This document shows positions 38,023 to 49,917 of a stretch of 64,000 nt of DNA, in pieces; within the stretch, counting starts at the first letter, position 1; each line of letters opens with the position of its first letter. The stretch spans positions 39,440,097-39,504,096 of the forward strand of contig NC_077242.1 of assembly GCF_947179165.1 (NCBI RefSeq). The letters are read 5' to 3'. The notes below the pieces were generated by a model. It was not told the origin of the DNA and made no database searches. It was given only the letters and a program-made list of their open reading frames with translations. The DNA comes from Solanum dulcamara (Eukaryota > Streptophyta > Magnoliopsida > Solanales > Solanaceae). Both the position numbers and the translations under genes were made by a program.

Positions 38023-39316
38023 TGTAACACCCTGCCCATTTGAACATTGGAATTAACTTATACTTTTATAATAAGAATAAGACTTCTTAATGTATTAGGA
38101 AGGATATGAGTTATTTTAACTGCACAAAGTTCGTATGTTAAGCCTAGAAGTTAAGGAAGTTGCATAATAAAATTCGGCAAAATTTATTATAAATGTTTTT
38201 AACGAATTTTCTGAAATTTTGGGTCAAATGTCTCAGCACTTTTCTCCTAATATATAAAGAATTAGAATGTCCATGACCTATCAAATCAAAGGTCAATGAT
38301 TATAGATTCCAATGCTCTAAACCATTTCCATATAACTTTAGAACTAAAAGATATTCACATTTTATGAGACTACACAATCAGGCACCTCAAAGTGCATCCC
38401 CCTAACTCTAGTCGATTTATCTTTATATAAAATTATCTTCTTCTTCTTTATTATTTATTAGAAGTGAACAAAAACCTCAGAAAAATCAGTATCCAAGCTA
38501 CAAAATCCTTCATAGATGTTGATTCTTTCAAATAAGAAGTTTAATTAATGTTGCTTTACATCACCAGCTTATTATTTTGGTATAGTTTGTCCGTCGATTG
38601 CATGGGGTATCCTCATGGGGTGGTATGGCAGTGAGATAGCATCTAGTTATTGAGAATGTTGCAGTATCTACAAAGTTATATTGGCAAGTTTATAATCTCG
38701 TACACTATTGATTAAATCGAGATTCTAAGCTTCTAGTTATGAAAAGTTGTAGTTGCCGATGAGTTGTAGTAGTTTTTTGTTTATTTTGGCGTTTACTGTT
38801 GTTACTTCATTGAAGAAAATGTTGTATCTTGGTATTTCAAAGGAGTTTTTCAAGGGAATCATTCTCCTACGACCCTCCTTCATAATTTCATATTCTAGTA
38901 TCATTTTTATAGATTTGTGGGAACTGTGGTGGTGCCTTTAATATTGTGTCTATGGGAAGCCCCATTTTCTTAGTTAGTTTTTCTATTATGTTTATTGATG
39001 GTGTTAATGTGCTTGAGGGAATTGAGTGTTTGTGTGATTCTTATTTGATTCGTATTTGATGGTTATTAGATTAAACAACGTAAAGAAGGCCTCGGGAGCT
39101 TGTTGCTCCTTTGATATGTTATTGGAATGTGTTCAATGGATTTAGCTGCTGATTATTGTTGTTACTGGCCTCATTTTACATTTTGGACATTTGTAGTCAT
39201 GGGTGTGGCATTAGAGCCTTATTGATTACTTATGATTTGTTCTTACAGCCTTGTCGATTTTTTCATTATTGCTTTAATTTCGTTGGCCAAGCGTCATAGA
39301 GGCACCTTTTAGACTT
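38023..39316 (+). repeat. 3' LTR of element I, first part
   Basis: It starts tgtaacaccctgccc and follows the 5' LTR of element I closely. It ends at the LINE insertion point. The last 21 bases (39296-39316) are the left copy of the LINE target-site duplication. The LTR continues at 50925. Confidence 0.92.
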
Positions 39317-39810
39317 TTTTTTTATTTTTTTATTTATGGGAAAAGACCCTACACGAGGCTCCCACCTCTCGTGCACAGTCAGGGGTTGAGCATCACCCCC
39401 AAGACTTAACATAAAATTAAAACAGAAAAATACAAGGAGGGGGACATAAAACCTTACCTCCGATCCTATGTTGGTACATAAGTCGGCTAACCTACTAACG
39501 TCGGCTAACTCATCCCTGATACAAAAAGGGCTAACTATAACTAGAAAGCAGTAAACCTATGAGAGGACTCCTCCCGATACAAATCGACTAAGAAAGCATA
39601 AATGAGGGAGACTCTCCCCTTCCATGAGAATACAAGAAACTACACTAGTCCTATTCAATTATGCTACGACTCAGGTATAGCTACATTGAGAAGAACAAGT
39701 ATACGAACCTTCTATCTCACATGGGTTGGGGAAATTCTTTTCATCTTTGCCCTTTTTAGTCATATCGTACCAAGTAGGTCCAAGGAGTTATGCAGCAACA
39801 ACAATAGCAG
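39317..39810 (-). other. LINE 3' UTR and A-rich tail
   Basis: This follows the last stop at 39813-39811. On the plus strand it ends in a T-run broken by single A's (39317-39339), that is, a tail with AATAAA-like words on the minus strand. The interior has two copies of a gtcggctaac word (39481-39520). The word gggagactctcccctt at 39607-39622 recurs at 42415-42430. Confidence 0.8.
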
Positions 39811-42513
39811 CTAAGGGGGGTGAAATGATAGGAAATAAATGGAGCCATACCAGCCAGCTTTCTTGGCGTTATAGTTAAGGAAGCTGAGGGACAGAGTATG
39901 TGTAACATGCATTTTGTATGTGGTGCAGCCCTGACTTGAACAGCTGGTTGGGTGGTTCCAGTGTTGTCGACTGATCAGGGATGTACCTGCACATCCACAA
40001 TTATACCAAGAAAGAGTTCCAAGGGTGAATTCCTGACTTAAATGTATGTCTGAAGGTGCCTTGCACTTTGGAAGGGTCCATTGTTGCTGTTTGATATGCC
40101 TGCACATCAGCAAGTAAGCAAGCCAAGAGTTCCAGGTGGAGGTTGTATACTCAGCATTGTGTCTGTTGGTGCTCCATCTTCTTGTCTTCTCATCAATGAA
40201 AACAGTCAAGGAGTTCCAAAATACTTGGATGAAAGGAGGTTGCTGCAGGTGTTGAAGGTATACAACATGTATGCATGGAGAGTTGGTGGTAGTAGGTGAG
40301 GCCCTTGCAATTGTGGCTGTTATGTCCCTTTGTTTGTGACTTTGTTTACCTGCACAAACAAGCAAACAAAGAAACAAACAAGTGTGATAGTTGTGGGGGT
40401 TGTTGCAAACCTGTAGGCAGCTTCTTGTTGTCTCCAAAGAAGGATTGAGCAGCTCCTTTGAGGGTATCTTATGTGCCTGCACATAACAATTAAAGGAGCA
40501 AGGGGGTTCAAGAGTTTTGGGAAGCAGTGGATCTACTGCAGGTGTTGCAGGAATGGAATATGTATGGGTGTAGGGATGCTGTGTTGGTGAGGTCTTATCT
40601 TGGAAGGTTGTTGTCTCTCTGTTGATGCTTTTCATCTGCCAAGGTTTCCCATCAGTTGTTGTACCTGCACAAAAAACATAACGGAAAAACAAAAAGCCAA
40701 CCAGACAGACAGGGGTCTTGGAGTTGATGGTTGTATCTGTGGTGTCTTCTATGTAGTTGTTATTAGTGCATGTTGATGAATCAATCCAGCAACCTACAAA
40801 AATACAACAAACAACCAAAGGCAAGAAAGAACTTGCACCAGCTAGCAACAAGGAAAGGACCTCCAGGAGTGCTTTGGAGTCTGTTAGGATTTTCGTCGCT
40901 CGACTAACGTCTCCAATTATCCGATTGAGTTGAAACTTCTTGAGATATGCACAAACAGCCCTTTCTTTAGTTCTGCAAGATTTGGTGATTTTTTGCACAA
41001 GTTGGAAAAAAGGCACCCTCTTTAGGCCTAAGGCAACTGACTTTTTCAAGGTCGCTCACCTAACATCTCTATTTGTCCGTTTGTGCTGAAACTTCTTGGG
41101 ACTTATCCCTATATTATTTTCTGCCATCCTGCAAAGTTTGGAGGCCTTTGGATAGGTCCACATGGTGCAACTCACCCTGCACTTCATTCCCTGCTGTAGC
41201 TTAGTTATAGATGTTGCAGGGAAGAAGTTGGCTTGAATGGGAGGCTGGAGAGAGGTCCTAGCATGCCCTGCTATAGACCTTGTTCTTGGAGATTTCAATT
41301 GTGTATTGTACCTGCATAAGTAAAACAACCATAGGAAAAGTACCTCCAGGACTTCTGCACAGCTAAAACTGTGCTGTAGTTTTGAATGTCCATTGTGGGC
41401 ATGTAGTTTCTCCTTGTATGCTGCATGTTGTTGGAGTTGTTGTGTGTTGTAGCTTGTGAACATGTTTCCAAGTGTTCCATGTTTTAGTGTACCTCCAGCT
41501 ATCTGCAAATGCATAGAACTAAGCCTGCAAGACCAACAACAAACATGCACAAACCTTAAATCGGCTAACTTTTTCAAGGTCACTCGACTAACGTCTTTGA
41601 TTGTTCGTTGGGGTTGAAACTTTGTGGACTTTGCAATTACTGTATTTTCTGTTGTCCTACAACTTTTGGAGGCCTTTTCCACAAGTTGGAAGTTCCAAAT
41701 TGATACTTGCTCCATCATGAGACTTAAGTCGGCCAACTTTTTCAAGGTCGCTCGACTAACATCTCTATTTATCCATTTGAGTTGAAACTTCTTAGGCTCT
41801 ACAAGAGGTGTATTTGCTGTAATCTTGCCTAATTTGGAGTTCTTTTGGTGTTGCATGATGTATTTGTTGAGTGTTGGTGGTTTCCTCTGACTTCTGTTGT
41901 TGATGTTAGGTTGCTGCTGATGATGATTAGTGGCATTCACTTCTGCTGATGTAATGGAGCTTTTGCAATTGATATTGATGTTATTGAGTTGATGCAGGTC
42001 TATGGTGGGTTGTTGGTCCTTAAACATTGTTCCTGCAAAATTAAAACCAACAAGAAAGGAACTCCTAGAGTTGAATGAGCCTCCACCTGCTGTTGATATA
42101 CTGTAGTTGCTCCATGTGTTGTTGCTCAGCTGCTGCAACACCACCACATGGCTCAAAGTTTCATGATACCTGGACAATGAGAAACCCAATAGTAAACAGA
42201 ATTGGAACTTAAACTTCATTTTTGATGGCTGTTGAGTGTGGATCCATGTGTGTGATGTTGTGTTGCTGGTCTGGGTTGTTGTTGATGTATGCTCTTGAGT
42301 GTTGTGATAGGTGGAAGTTCTTGTTCTTGGAGGGTGCAGATGTGTAGTAGGCACTCCTACTCTATCTTTTACTTCTAGCATTGTGGTATTATTTCTACTG
42401 AAGCAATAAACAAGGGAGACTCTCCCCTTACAATAGGAAATAACTAGGTGGAATATGAAGAAGTAAAACAAAATACAGGTAAATAGTCTATTATACATTA
42501 GGAATGAGATCAG
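39811..42513 (-). CDS. unrecognised in-frame extension after LINE RNase H
   Basis: Directly after the RNase H stop (42516-42514) the same frame stays open for about 900 codons to a stop at 39813-39811, with a single internal stop at 41058-41056 (RDVR, stop, ATLKK). Its open parts are 42498-41056 (480 residues) and 41049-39811 (412 residues). The other two reverse frames show no ATG-led stretch above about 65 codons. The peptide is rich in T, S, Q, N and H. It contains four copies of a unit of about 45 residues with KSCRT, KKFQ and DVSRATLKKLADL. It also holds about nine hydrophobic runs ending in C-A-G, C-R-H or C-R-Y. I recognise no domain. It could be a C-terminal addition to ORF2, a separate third ORF, or an A/C-rich 3' UTR that is open by composition. 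Confidence 0.45.
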
Positions 42514-45500
42514 TCAAGAGGATAGTTTAATTCTTTTCAGAGTTTTCCTTCTGAAACTTGCCATTCCTAGCTTGTCCATCTTGATGTAACCTTTTGTTTC
42601 CTGTGGTAGCTGCTGGAGGTTGTAGAAGTGTTGTGTATCATTGAACATGTGGCTGCATTTTGATAAGGTATCTGCAGGATGGTTTGCTTCTCTGAATATA
42701 TGTTTGCACTGAAAAAATTCCAATTGTTGGACCTGGGATTGTAACTTTGTAACATATCTGTGAATGCTCCAAGGTGGCTTAAGGTCTTGTTTCAGCCACT
42801 TAGTCAATAATTCAGAGTCAACTTCCAATATCACTCTATTATGTCCATGTTGAAGACACCAAGTGAGGCCAATAGTTGCTGCCTGCACCTCTGCATGGTT
42901 ATTAGTACCCATTCCCAATGGAGTTACAAAGGCATATATTAAGTTACCATTGTGGTCTCTTAATATTCCCCCTACTCCAATTTTCCCAGGGTTGTCTAAT
43001 GCACTCCCATCAGTATTCAATTTCACAATGGAAGATGGAGGTCTGATCCACATAACTTTGGTCACTCTCATGTCTTGTTGACACTGTTGTAGCATAGGAA
43101 CCAGTTCCTTCCAGCTCTGTGGCCACTTAATGTAGGGGAAAGCAGTGTGTATCAGCATGTAAAGGTCCTTGACTATGGAGAATTTAACTCTAGTAGTACT
43201 AGATTTCTTTCCTCCATACTTACTTGCACATCTATTCTTCCATAAATGCCAACATACAAAGATAGGAGTGGCCTGCAACATGAGCTTCTGAGCCTCATTA
43301 CTGGACTTGGCAGTCCACCACTTCATCAGTATGCTTTTCAGTGAGCAGGTCCCTTGTATTATCCCCCATGAGCTAGAGAATTGTTGCCAAATATGCTTGG
43401 CAAAATTTCCAGAAGCAAATATGTGATCTACATTGTCCAATCCTGGTCTGTAACAACAAGAACATGCTGCTAGTGCTGCTCCAAACTGGACAAGTTTATC
43501 ATTAGTAGGGAGTTTCTGTCTCACAGCTCTCTATAGTAAGAAAGATACTTTGAAGGGAATGTTAGCGTGCCAAGTGCATCTATCAATCAGGGTCTTGGCT
43601 CTTTTCTTCCTAACTATTTCCCAAGCTGATTTAGAAGTGAAGTTACCATGTGAAGTCAACTTCCAGCAAGCTTGATCAGCTGTGTTAGAATGATGGTCTA
43701 CCTCAGTACTTAGTATCTGCTGCACCAGTTGAGGAGGGGCATATTTTCTAATTTTCTGCACATTCCACTCCCTATTTTCCATGTAATCAGATACTCTACT
43801 ATTATTGAGTCTAGGTAGATGGTTGTTATGATAAGCTAGGGGGCCAATACCCAGCCAATCATCCCACCAGAAGCTGCATGTACCAGAGTTGATGTGCCAG
43901 TGTATATGCGGCTCAATATCACTTTTATTAGCCATCATGTGCTTCCACATAATAGACTGACCTTTGTTCCATTTTTTTATAACAGGATTAGCTCTTTGGC
44001 AGTACTTAGCCTTCAGAAACTCTCCCCATAGTGTCTTCTTGGATCTGAAAGTCCACCATTGTTTGTACTGTAAGGCTAAGCACACATCTTGTATATTTTT
44101 CATGCCAATACCCCCTTCCTCCATAGGATAGCTGAGAGTCTCCCATGATGCCCAATGATATTTCTTCTTCTCTTTGTCTCACCCCTAGAAAAAGTTAGCT
44201 ATGAGGCTTTTAATCTGATTGATAGTTGTAGCAGTAGGTCTGATCGCAGACAACAAGTGGATTGGTAAAGATTGCAGCACTGATTTCACCAAAGTTGCTC
44301 TGCCTCCAAAGCTCAGTATTTTATTCTGCCAGCCTCTAATTTTGCTTAGAACTTTGGACACCATACCTGTATAGTATATGATTCTCTGTCGTCCAATGTA
44401 AAGTGGATAGCTCAGGTAAGTAATGGGACCATGTGTGCACTTAAAGCCTGTGATCCTGCCTATCCTATCAATAATATCAGGATTGGTATTAAGAGGAAGC
44501 ATGAACTGGCTCTTGTCCTTGTTGATTAGCTGGCCTGAAGTTGTTTCATAAACCTTCAAAGTCTTGGTAATAAGAGTCATGGAAAAGTTGTTTGTAGCAG
44601 TGAAGATGATCACATCATCTGCAAAGCTCAAGTGGTTCACTTGTGGACCCTTTCTATCCATATGGAATCCAGTATATAGGTAGTGTTGGTTAAGATTATT
44701 CAGCATCCTGGATAACACTTCTGCTCCTATAATGAATAAGGCAGGTGATAAGGGATCTCCTTGCTTGAGACCTCTTGTTGAATGAAAAAAACCATGTCTT
44801 ACCCCATTGATGATGACTGAATACCAGTTGTTAGACATGATCCTCCATACCATATCAATAAAGACTTCTCCAAATCCCATCCTTCTCATGACCATACAAG
44901 TGAAGGACCAAGAGACCCTGTCATATGCCTTAGCCATATCCAGCTTAATCACTACATTGTCCCTAACTATGGGCCTCTTAATGTTGTGAATAATCTCCTA
45001 AGCCAGCATTATATTTTCTGAGATGCTTCTACCTTTAACAAATCTTGACTGATTATCAGAAATGAGCTGAGGTAGAATGGGAGCAAGTCTGAGATAGAGG
45101 AGCTTGGATATGATCTTGCTAGTGAAGTTGCTGAGGGAGATGGGCCTGTACTCTGACAGTTTGTTGGGGTGTTCAGTTTTAGGAAGTAGAACCAAACAAG
45201 CATGTGATATGTACCTGGGAATACAGTGACCATTGAAGAAGTGCTGCACCAGCTTCAGCAGATCATCACAAATGATATCCCAGCATGAGTGAAAGAACTT
45301 ACCACTAATGCCATCTGGCCCTGCAGCAGAAGTAGGACTCATAGAAAATACTACCTCCTTTAGCTCCTCTTTTGTAGGTATGGAATGTAATAATTCATTT
45401 TGCTGATCAGTAACTATCCTTGGGATGCATTTAATCACATCTTCATTGATTTATTTCTCCTCAGCAGTAAAAAGTTTCTCAAAGTGTGCACAGGCTGCAC

Positions 45501-46677
45501 TTGCAATATTGTCATCACCCTGGATAGAGTTTCCTTGTTCATCACTGATTTGATGGATGAACAACCTTCTTCTTCTCCCTCTGATGATGGCATGGAAGTA
45601 ATTGGTATTGGCATCTCCATCTTTGAACCAATGCAATTGAGTTTTTTGTTTCAAGATGGACTGCTCTATCTTCAAATATCTAATATACTGGGCATTTATC
45701 TGATTCAACTTGGCTCTATTATCTTCAGAATTGTCATTGATGATATTCTCTTCAGCTTGTATAACCTGTTCCTCAAATTGTTTAACTGAAGCAAATATAT
45801 CACCATATTGCTTTCTAGACCAGTGGCTAAGGGTATTAGAAACTCTTTTCAGTTTTTGATGGAAAGTCCTCATTGGATTTCCATCCACAGGTCTTTCCCA
45901 GCAAGATCTTACAGTATCAATGAAGTTTTCATTTTCAGCCCAACAGTGTAAGAACTTGAAATATTTGATAGTAGGACTTTGTCTTTCAGTACATTCCAAA
46001 AGGAAAGGATAGTGATTAGAACCTGTGGAGGCCAGGTGATTAAGAGTGCTCACAGGCATGGCCTCCAACCAAGCATCATTGACCATGGCCCTGTCAAGTC
46101 TCTTCCATATTCTGGCATCTGCATCTCTCTTGTTGCACCATGTGAATTATTGTCCATGAAAACCAAGATCAGTGAGTCCATAGGCTTCTATGACACTAAT
46201 GAACTCAAAGCTCTTGTTCATATTGTAAGGTTGGCCCCCCATCTTCTCTTCAACATGAGTAATTACATTGAAATCTCCAATGGTGCACCAAGGTTCTTCT
46301 CTATCAGAGAATTGCAGCATCTTGTCCCATAGATCTCTTCTCATGTAGTCTTTGCATTTGGTATATACAAAGGTTGTGAGATATTGTTTAGGCCAAGCTG
46401 CATGACTGATCTTACAGGTAAGCTGCTGTTCATCCTAATCCACAAGATTGCACACACAGTCTTTATTCCAAAATAACCATATTTTGCTGTTGGTGTTGGA
46501 CATGGAATTATCCATACCTAGCTGAATTCTGTAGGAGTGGAGTTGTGATATGTTGGAGAAAGGTTCCAGTATTGCAATCATAGAGAGCTTGTGGTAGTCT
46601 TTCAACCTTTGTAGTCTGTCTAAGGCACCTTGAGTATCAATACTCCTTGCATTCCAGCAAAGTGTACTAATCATCAT
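42514..46677 (-). pseudogene. LINE ORF2: endonuclease, reverse transcriptase, zf-RVT, RNase H
   Basis: The ORF has about 1388 codons. It starts at the ATG at 46677-46675, which overlaps the ORF1 stop. The endonuclease-like domain (residues 1 to about 230) has LCWNARSI, ILEP and GDFNVI; its SDH motif reads S-N-H at about 46020-46012, losing the aspartate. The reverse transcriptase (about 420-830) has GPDGI, YRPISL, KAYDRVSW, GLKQGDPLSP and the box FADD at 44614-44625. zf-RVT with CWKL, CSCC and H-I-F lies around 43640-43390. The RNase H (43020-42590) has D, E and D at 43011, 42891 and 42819, then REANHPAD. One frame spans all of it with in-frame stops at 46437, 46149, 45453, 45000, 44187, 44181, 43533 and 42516 (some approximate). 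It would cut target DNA and copy the element RNA. The stops suggest it is now inactive. Confidence 0.9.
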
Positions 46678-48344
46678 AATTTGTGGGATTTAGACCTTGT
46701 GTTGATGTTGCTTTTGAAAGCAACATTATCTGAACTGCTGATGAAACTTTGTTTGCTCTTCTTCCTTTCCTGCTTACTTTTGGATGGTGGCTCATTCTTC
46801 TCCTTTTCTTGCTGATTTTCCTTCTGTAGTAAGGCTGTCATAGTGGATCTGAATGCCTCCTGTTGGTTTTCCTATTGTTCATCCTCCCACTGGTCAGGAT
46901 CTTTCTCATCTTCAGAATGAGTGACCCTATATTCATCAGACAAGTCTTCTGAACTGTCTTCTTTACTAAGCACCTGCCTCTCATTGGATAAATCATGAAT
47001 TTGGAGAGGTGTGGCCTGAATTTCATTGGATGTATCTTCTGTTTGCAGAGGGGTCACATGAATACCTGATTGTTCTAGAACCAGAACATAGTTCCCACTT
47101 GGTTGCCCCGCTTGCATCTCCTTGATAAGCTTCTTTTTAATAGCATCCCTTTTCTTCTTGCTAAGAGATAAGGTGGATTTGTTATTGAGGATATGCGCAT
47201 CTGTACTGTGATTTGTTATACTGATATTAGGAGTTTGGTCCTCTCCCATATTTTGTTCAGTAACCAGTACCTCAGTTTGTTGCCTCTGACCTTTGTTGAC
47301 CTGAATATTAGTCACATTACCCTGAACTGTATCATTGAGATTGTTGCTTCTGAGCTCATCTTCTTCTTGGGAATCAAATTGTTGTTCTTGTATTCTTAAA
47401 TTGCTAGCATTCTGAGGAGTGGTTGCAGGGGGTCTATAGTCTTTTCTATGGTCAACCAATAGAGATTCCCTCCCTCTAGTAGCCCCTTCCTGCAGATTAG
47501 TAGTTCTCTCCTGTATTCCCCCTTCCTCAACCCCACAGACTTTTTCAGCCAGCACAATAAAATTGTTTAATACATTTAAATTATTGGGGGAGCCATGGGG
47601 TTGTGGGAGCATCAAGTCAATACCTGGGACTTTGTCTACAGATTTACTTGCTCCATTTTCCTGTATTACCTACTGCATGGGGTTATGGGGATTGGGATCC
47701 AATGTAATGTGGGGAGAGGGGGGTTGCCTCTGGACTCCAGAGTCAACATTACAAGTTGGGATATTACTAGTATTAGATTTAGAATTTAGAAACATACCTG
47801 CTTGCTGCTGATTTTTCCTTTGATGGTTGCTGTTAGTGTTATGTTGGAGAGGTACAGAACTTTCCCCAAGTAACATGAAGCCTTGTGTTTTATGTTGTTG
47901 TGTATGTTGTTGGTGGTGTTGTCCATGGTTCTGCTGGACATGGTTAGTGGGCTGATCTTGTGGAACAAGATCAGCATAATTGTTAGAAGTAACATTAGAA
48001 GTAAGAATCTTACCTAGGCCATTATTATTCTGATGTACTGGAACATATTTGCCTTTAGCTTGAGCTCCTGTGGTTCTGATACCTTGGTTGTGCTAAATAT
48101 CTTTCTTGCCTCTTCTCCTTTGAGTTTGCCATTCTGCATGCTCTTGATTTCTTTTTTCAGCTTCAGCCCTGTTAGTGTTTTGTTGTTCCTTAATGTGTTG
48201 GTCTTCCTGGTGCTGTGTTTGCTTGTGCTGATCAGTAGCATGGTGCAGGGCATTTCTCTTATCAGTGATGGTTTTGTCTGTGTTTCTGGCCTCCTCTTCT
48301 TGCTCATTCTTTTTCTTATTGTCATCATCTCTTCTTTTAACAGT

Positions 48345-48386
48345 ACAAGCATGTATGGTGTGACCTTGATGTTTGCAGTAAGTACA
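48345..48386 (-). other. CCHC zinc knuckle of LINE ORF1
   Basis: C-X2-C-X4-H-X4-C is intact, preceded by a GRWQSIQYEGVPDY segment as in the plant zf-CCHC_4 type. It is predicted to bind nucleic acid. Confidence 0.9.
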
Positions 48387-49917
48387 GTAGTCTGGCACTC
48401 CCTCATATTGAATGGATTGCCACCTGCCATCTCTATTTTCATCTTCATCAAAGCCCATCCAAATGTGTTGGGGTCTTTGTTTGGTTAGATCAATTTGGAT
48501 TTTGACTTTGGCTACACTACCCCTTGTTTTCTTGTAAGTGGCCAAGTCCAAGAACAAGACATTTCCAATTGGAGACAGTAAAGGGGTTACTACTTTAAGT
48601 CTATAGCAGTGCCAAGGTAGTTCTGGTAATATAGCCCATATGGGAACTAGAGGGGTTTCTTCTTCTGGCTTGAAAGTGGGAGTCCATAGTTGGAGTCTCA
48701 TAAGCTGCCCATTTATATACATTTTTCCTTTGGACCATACAGTAGAGTGATCATACTCATTGTCCAAGTCTATGTAAAGGTGTCTAGCATTAAAGTGAGT
48801 AAGTTTCACTCCTCCTTTAAGTTCAGTTTGTAGGATGAATTCCTTTCTGATGATTTCCATTTTTGGCATGGTGTTGGTAAATTTACCTACTAGAGTATAT
48901 TTACAGTCAGAGGCTAGATTCACCATGAAATCTTCTTTTGTAAATACCACAGCAGGATATCCTTGTTTTGTTGTGATTTTAGGAGGGGTAATATCAATAT
49001 CATCAGCTTTCATAGCCTCTTGAGCTCTCAACTTGGTAGCTAAAGTGTGAGGGATGACAGGGTTAGGAGGGGTGGGTAAATTAGTACTAGGAGGCTTATT
49101 TTGAGTGATAGTCTGGTTAGGATTGGTGTGGCTAGGCTTGTTTCTAATGTTAGCAGCAGCTGTATTATTGGAGTTATGCCTTTCAAAGTTGTTTGACACT
49201 CTCATGGGGTTGTTATTAGGGATATAAGGTCTTTGGACATTTTGCTGGTTCACATTGGGATCCTTAGACACTTGTGCAGAATGTTTGTTTGTATACACAT
49301 GTCCATTGGATGTGTTTCCCTGCTCATTGTGCTTATCTACAAGATCATCAGGATCAACAAGATGAACTGGAACCTGCATAAGGTTAGTAGCAGCAGTACC
49401 ATGGTGCTCATTTGCAGTAGGATGCAACTGAGCTCCCATGGCTTTCAACATATTGCCTTCACAATTCATAGTATTACCATCTATCCTTTGCACAAAATTA
49501 TCAACAACAGTGGCAGTACCACTTTGCAGGTTCTTGGACACAGCCAGATACTTATTTTTCAGAACATTAGGAGCCTTATTTTTCAGAGCATTATCAGTTA
49601 AACTGGTTTCATTTTGATCGACAATGACCTTATGCATTTGAGTCACATTATGACTATGATCAGCATCATCTAATGTTTGTTGATTGACATGTTTAGAAGA
49701 CTTACCTGGAGTTGCATTTGGTAAGTTACTGTTGCATTGCTAATCAGTGTAATTAACCATTGAACTTTCTTTTGGCACTTGAGTGTACTCCTCAATATTA
49801 TTCAATACATAAATTCCTTCCCTTTCCTGCTGATGTTGTTCATGAGTAAAATCCACAGCCACCACTTGATCAGCCATTTCACTGTGTTGTTCAACTTGTT
49901 TGGTGTCATGGCGACTT

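Noticed and set aside
39317..39340. T-run as a polymerase III terminator
   Set aside because: It is the A-rich tail of the minus-strand LINE next to the target duplication.
45400..46332. 129- and 117-codon plus-strand ORFs
   Set aside because: Antisense to the endonuclease and RT part of LINE ORF2.
48033..48488. 151-codon plus-strand ORF rich in L, F and S
   Set aside because: It is the antisense shadow of LINE ORF1, which has a recognisable domain and zinc knuckle on the other strand.
49233..49601. 122-codon plus-strand ORF
   Set aside because: Antisense to LINE ORF1; no independent support.
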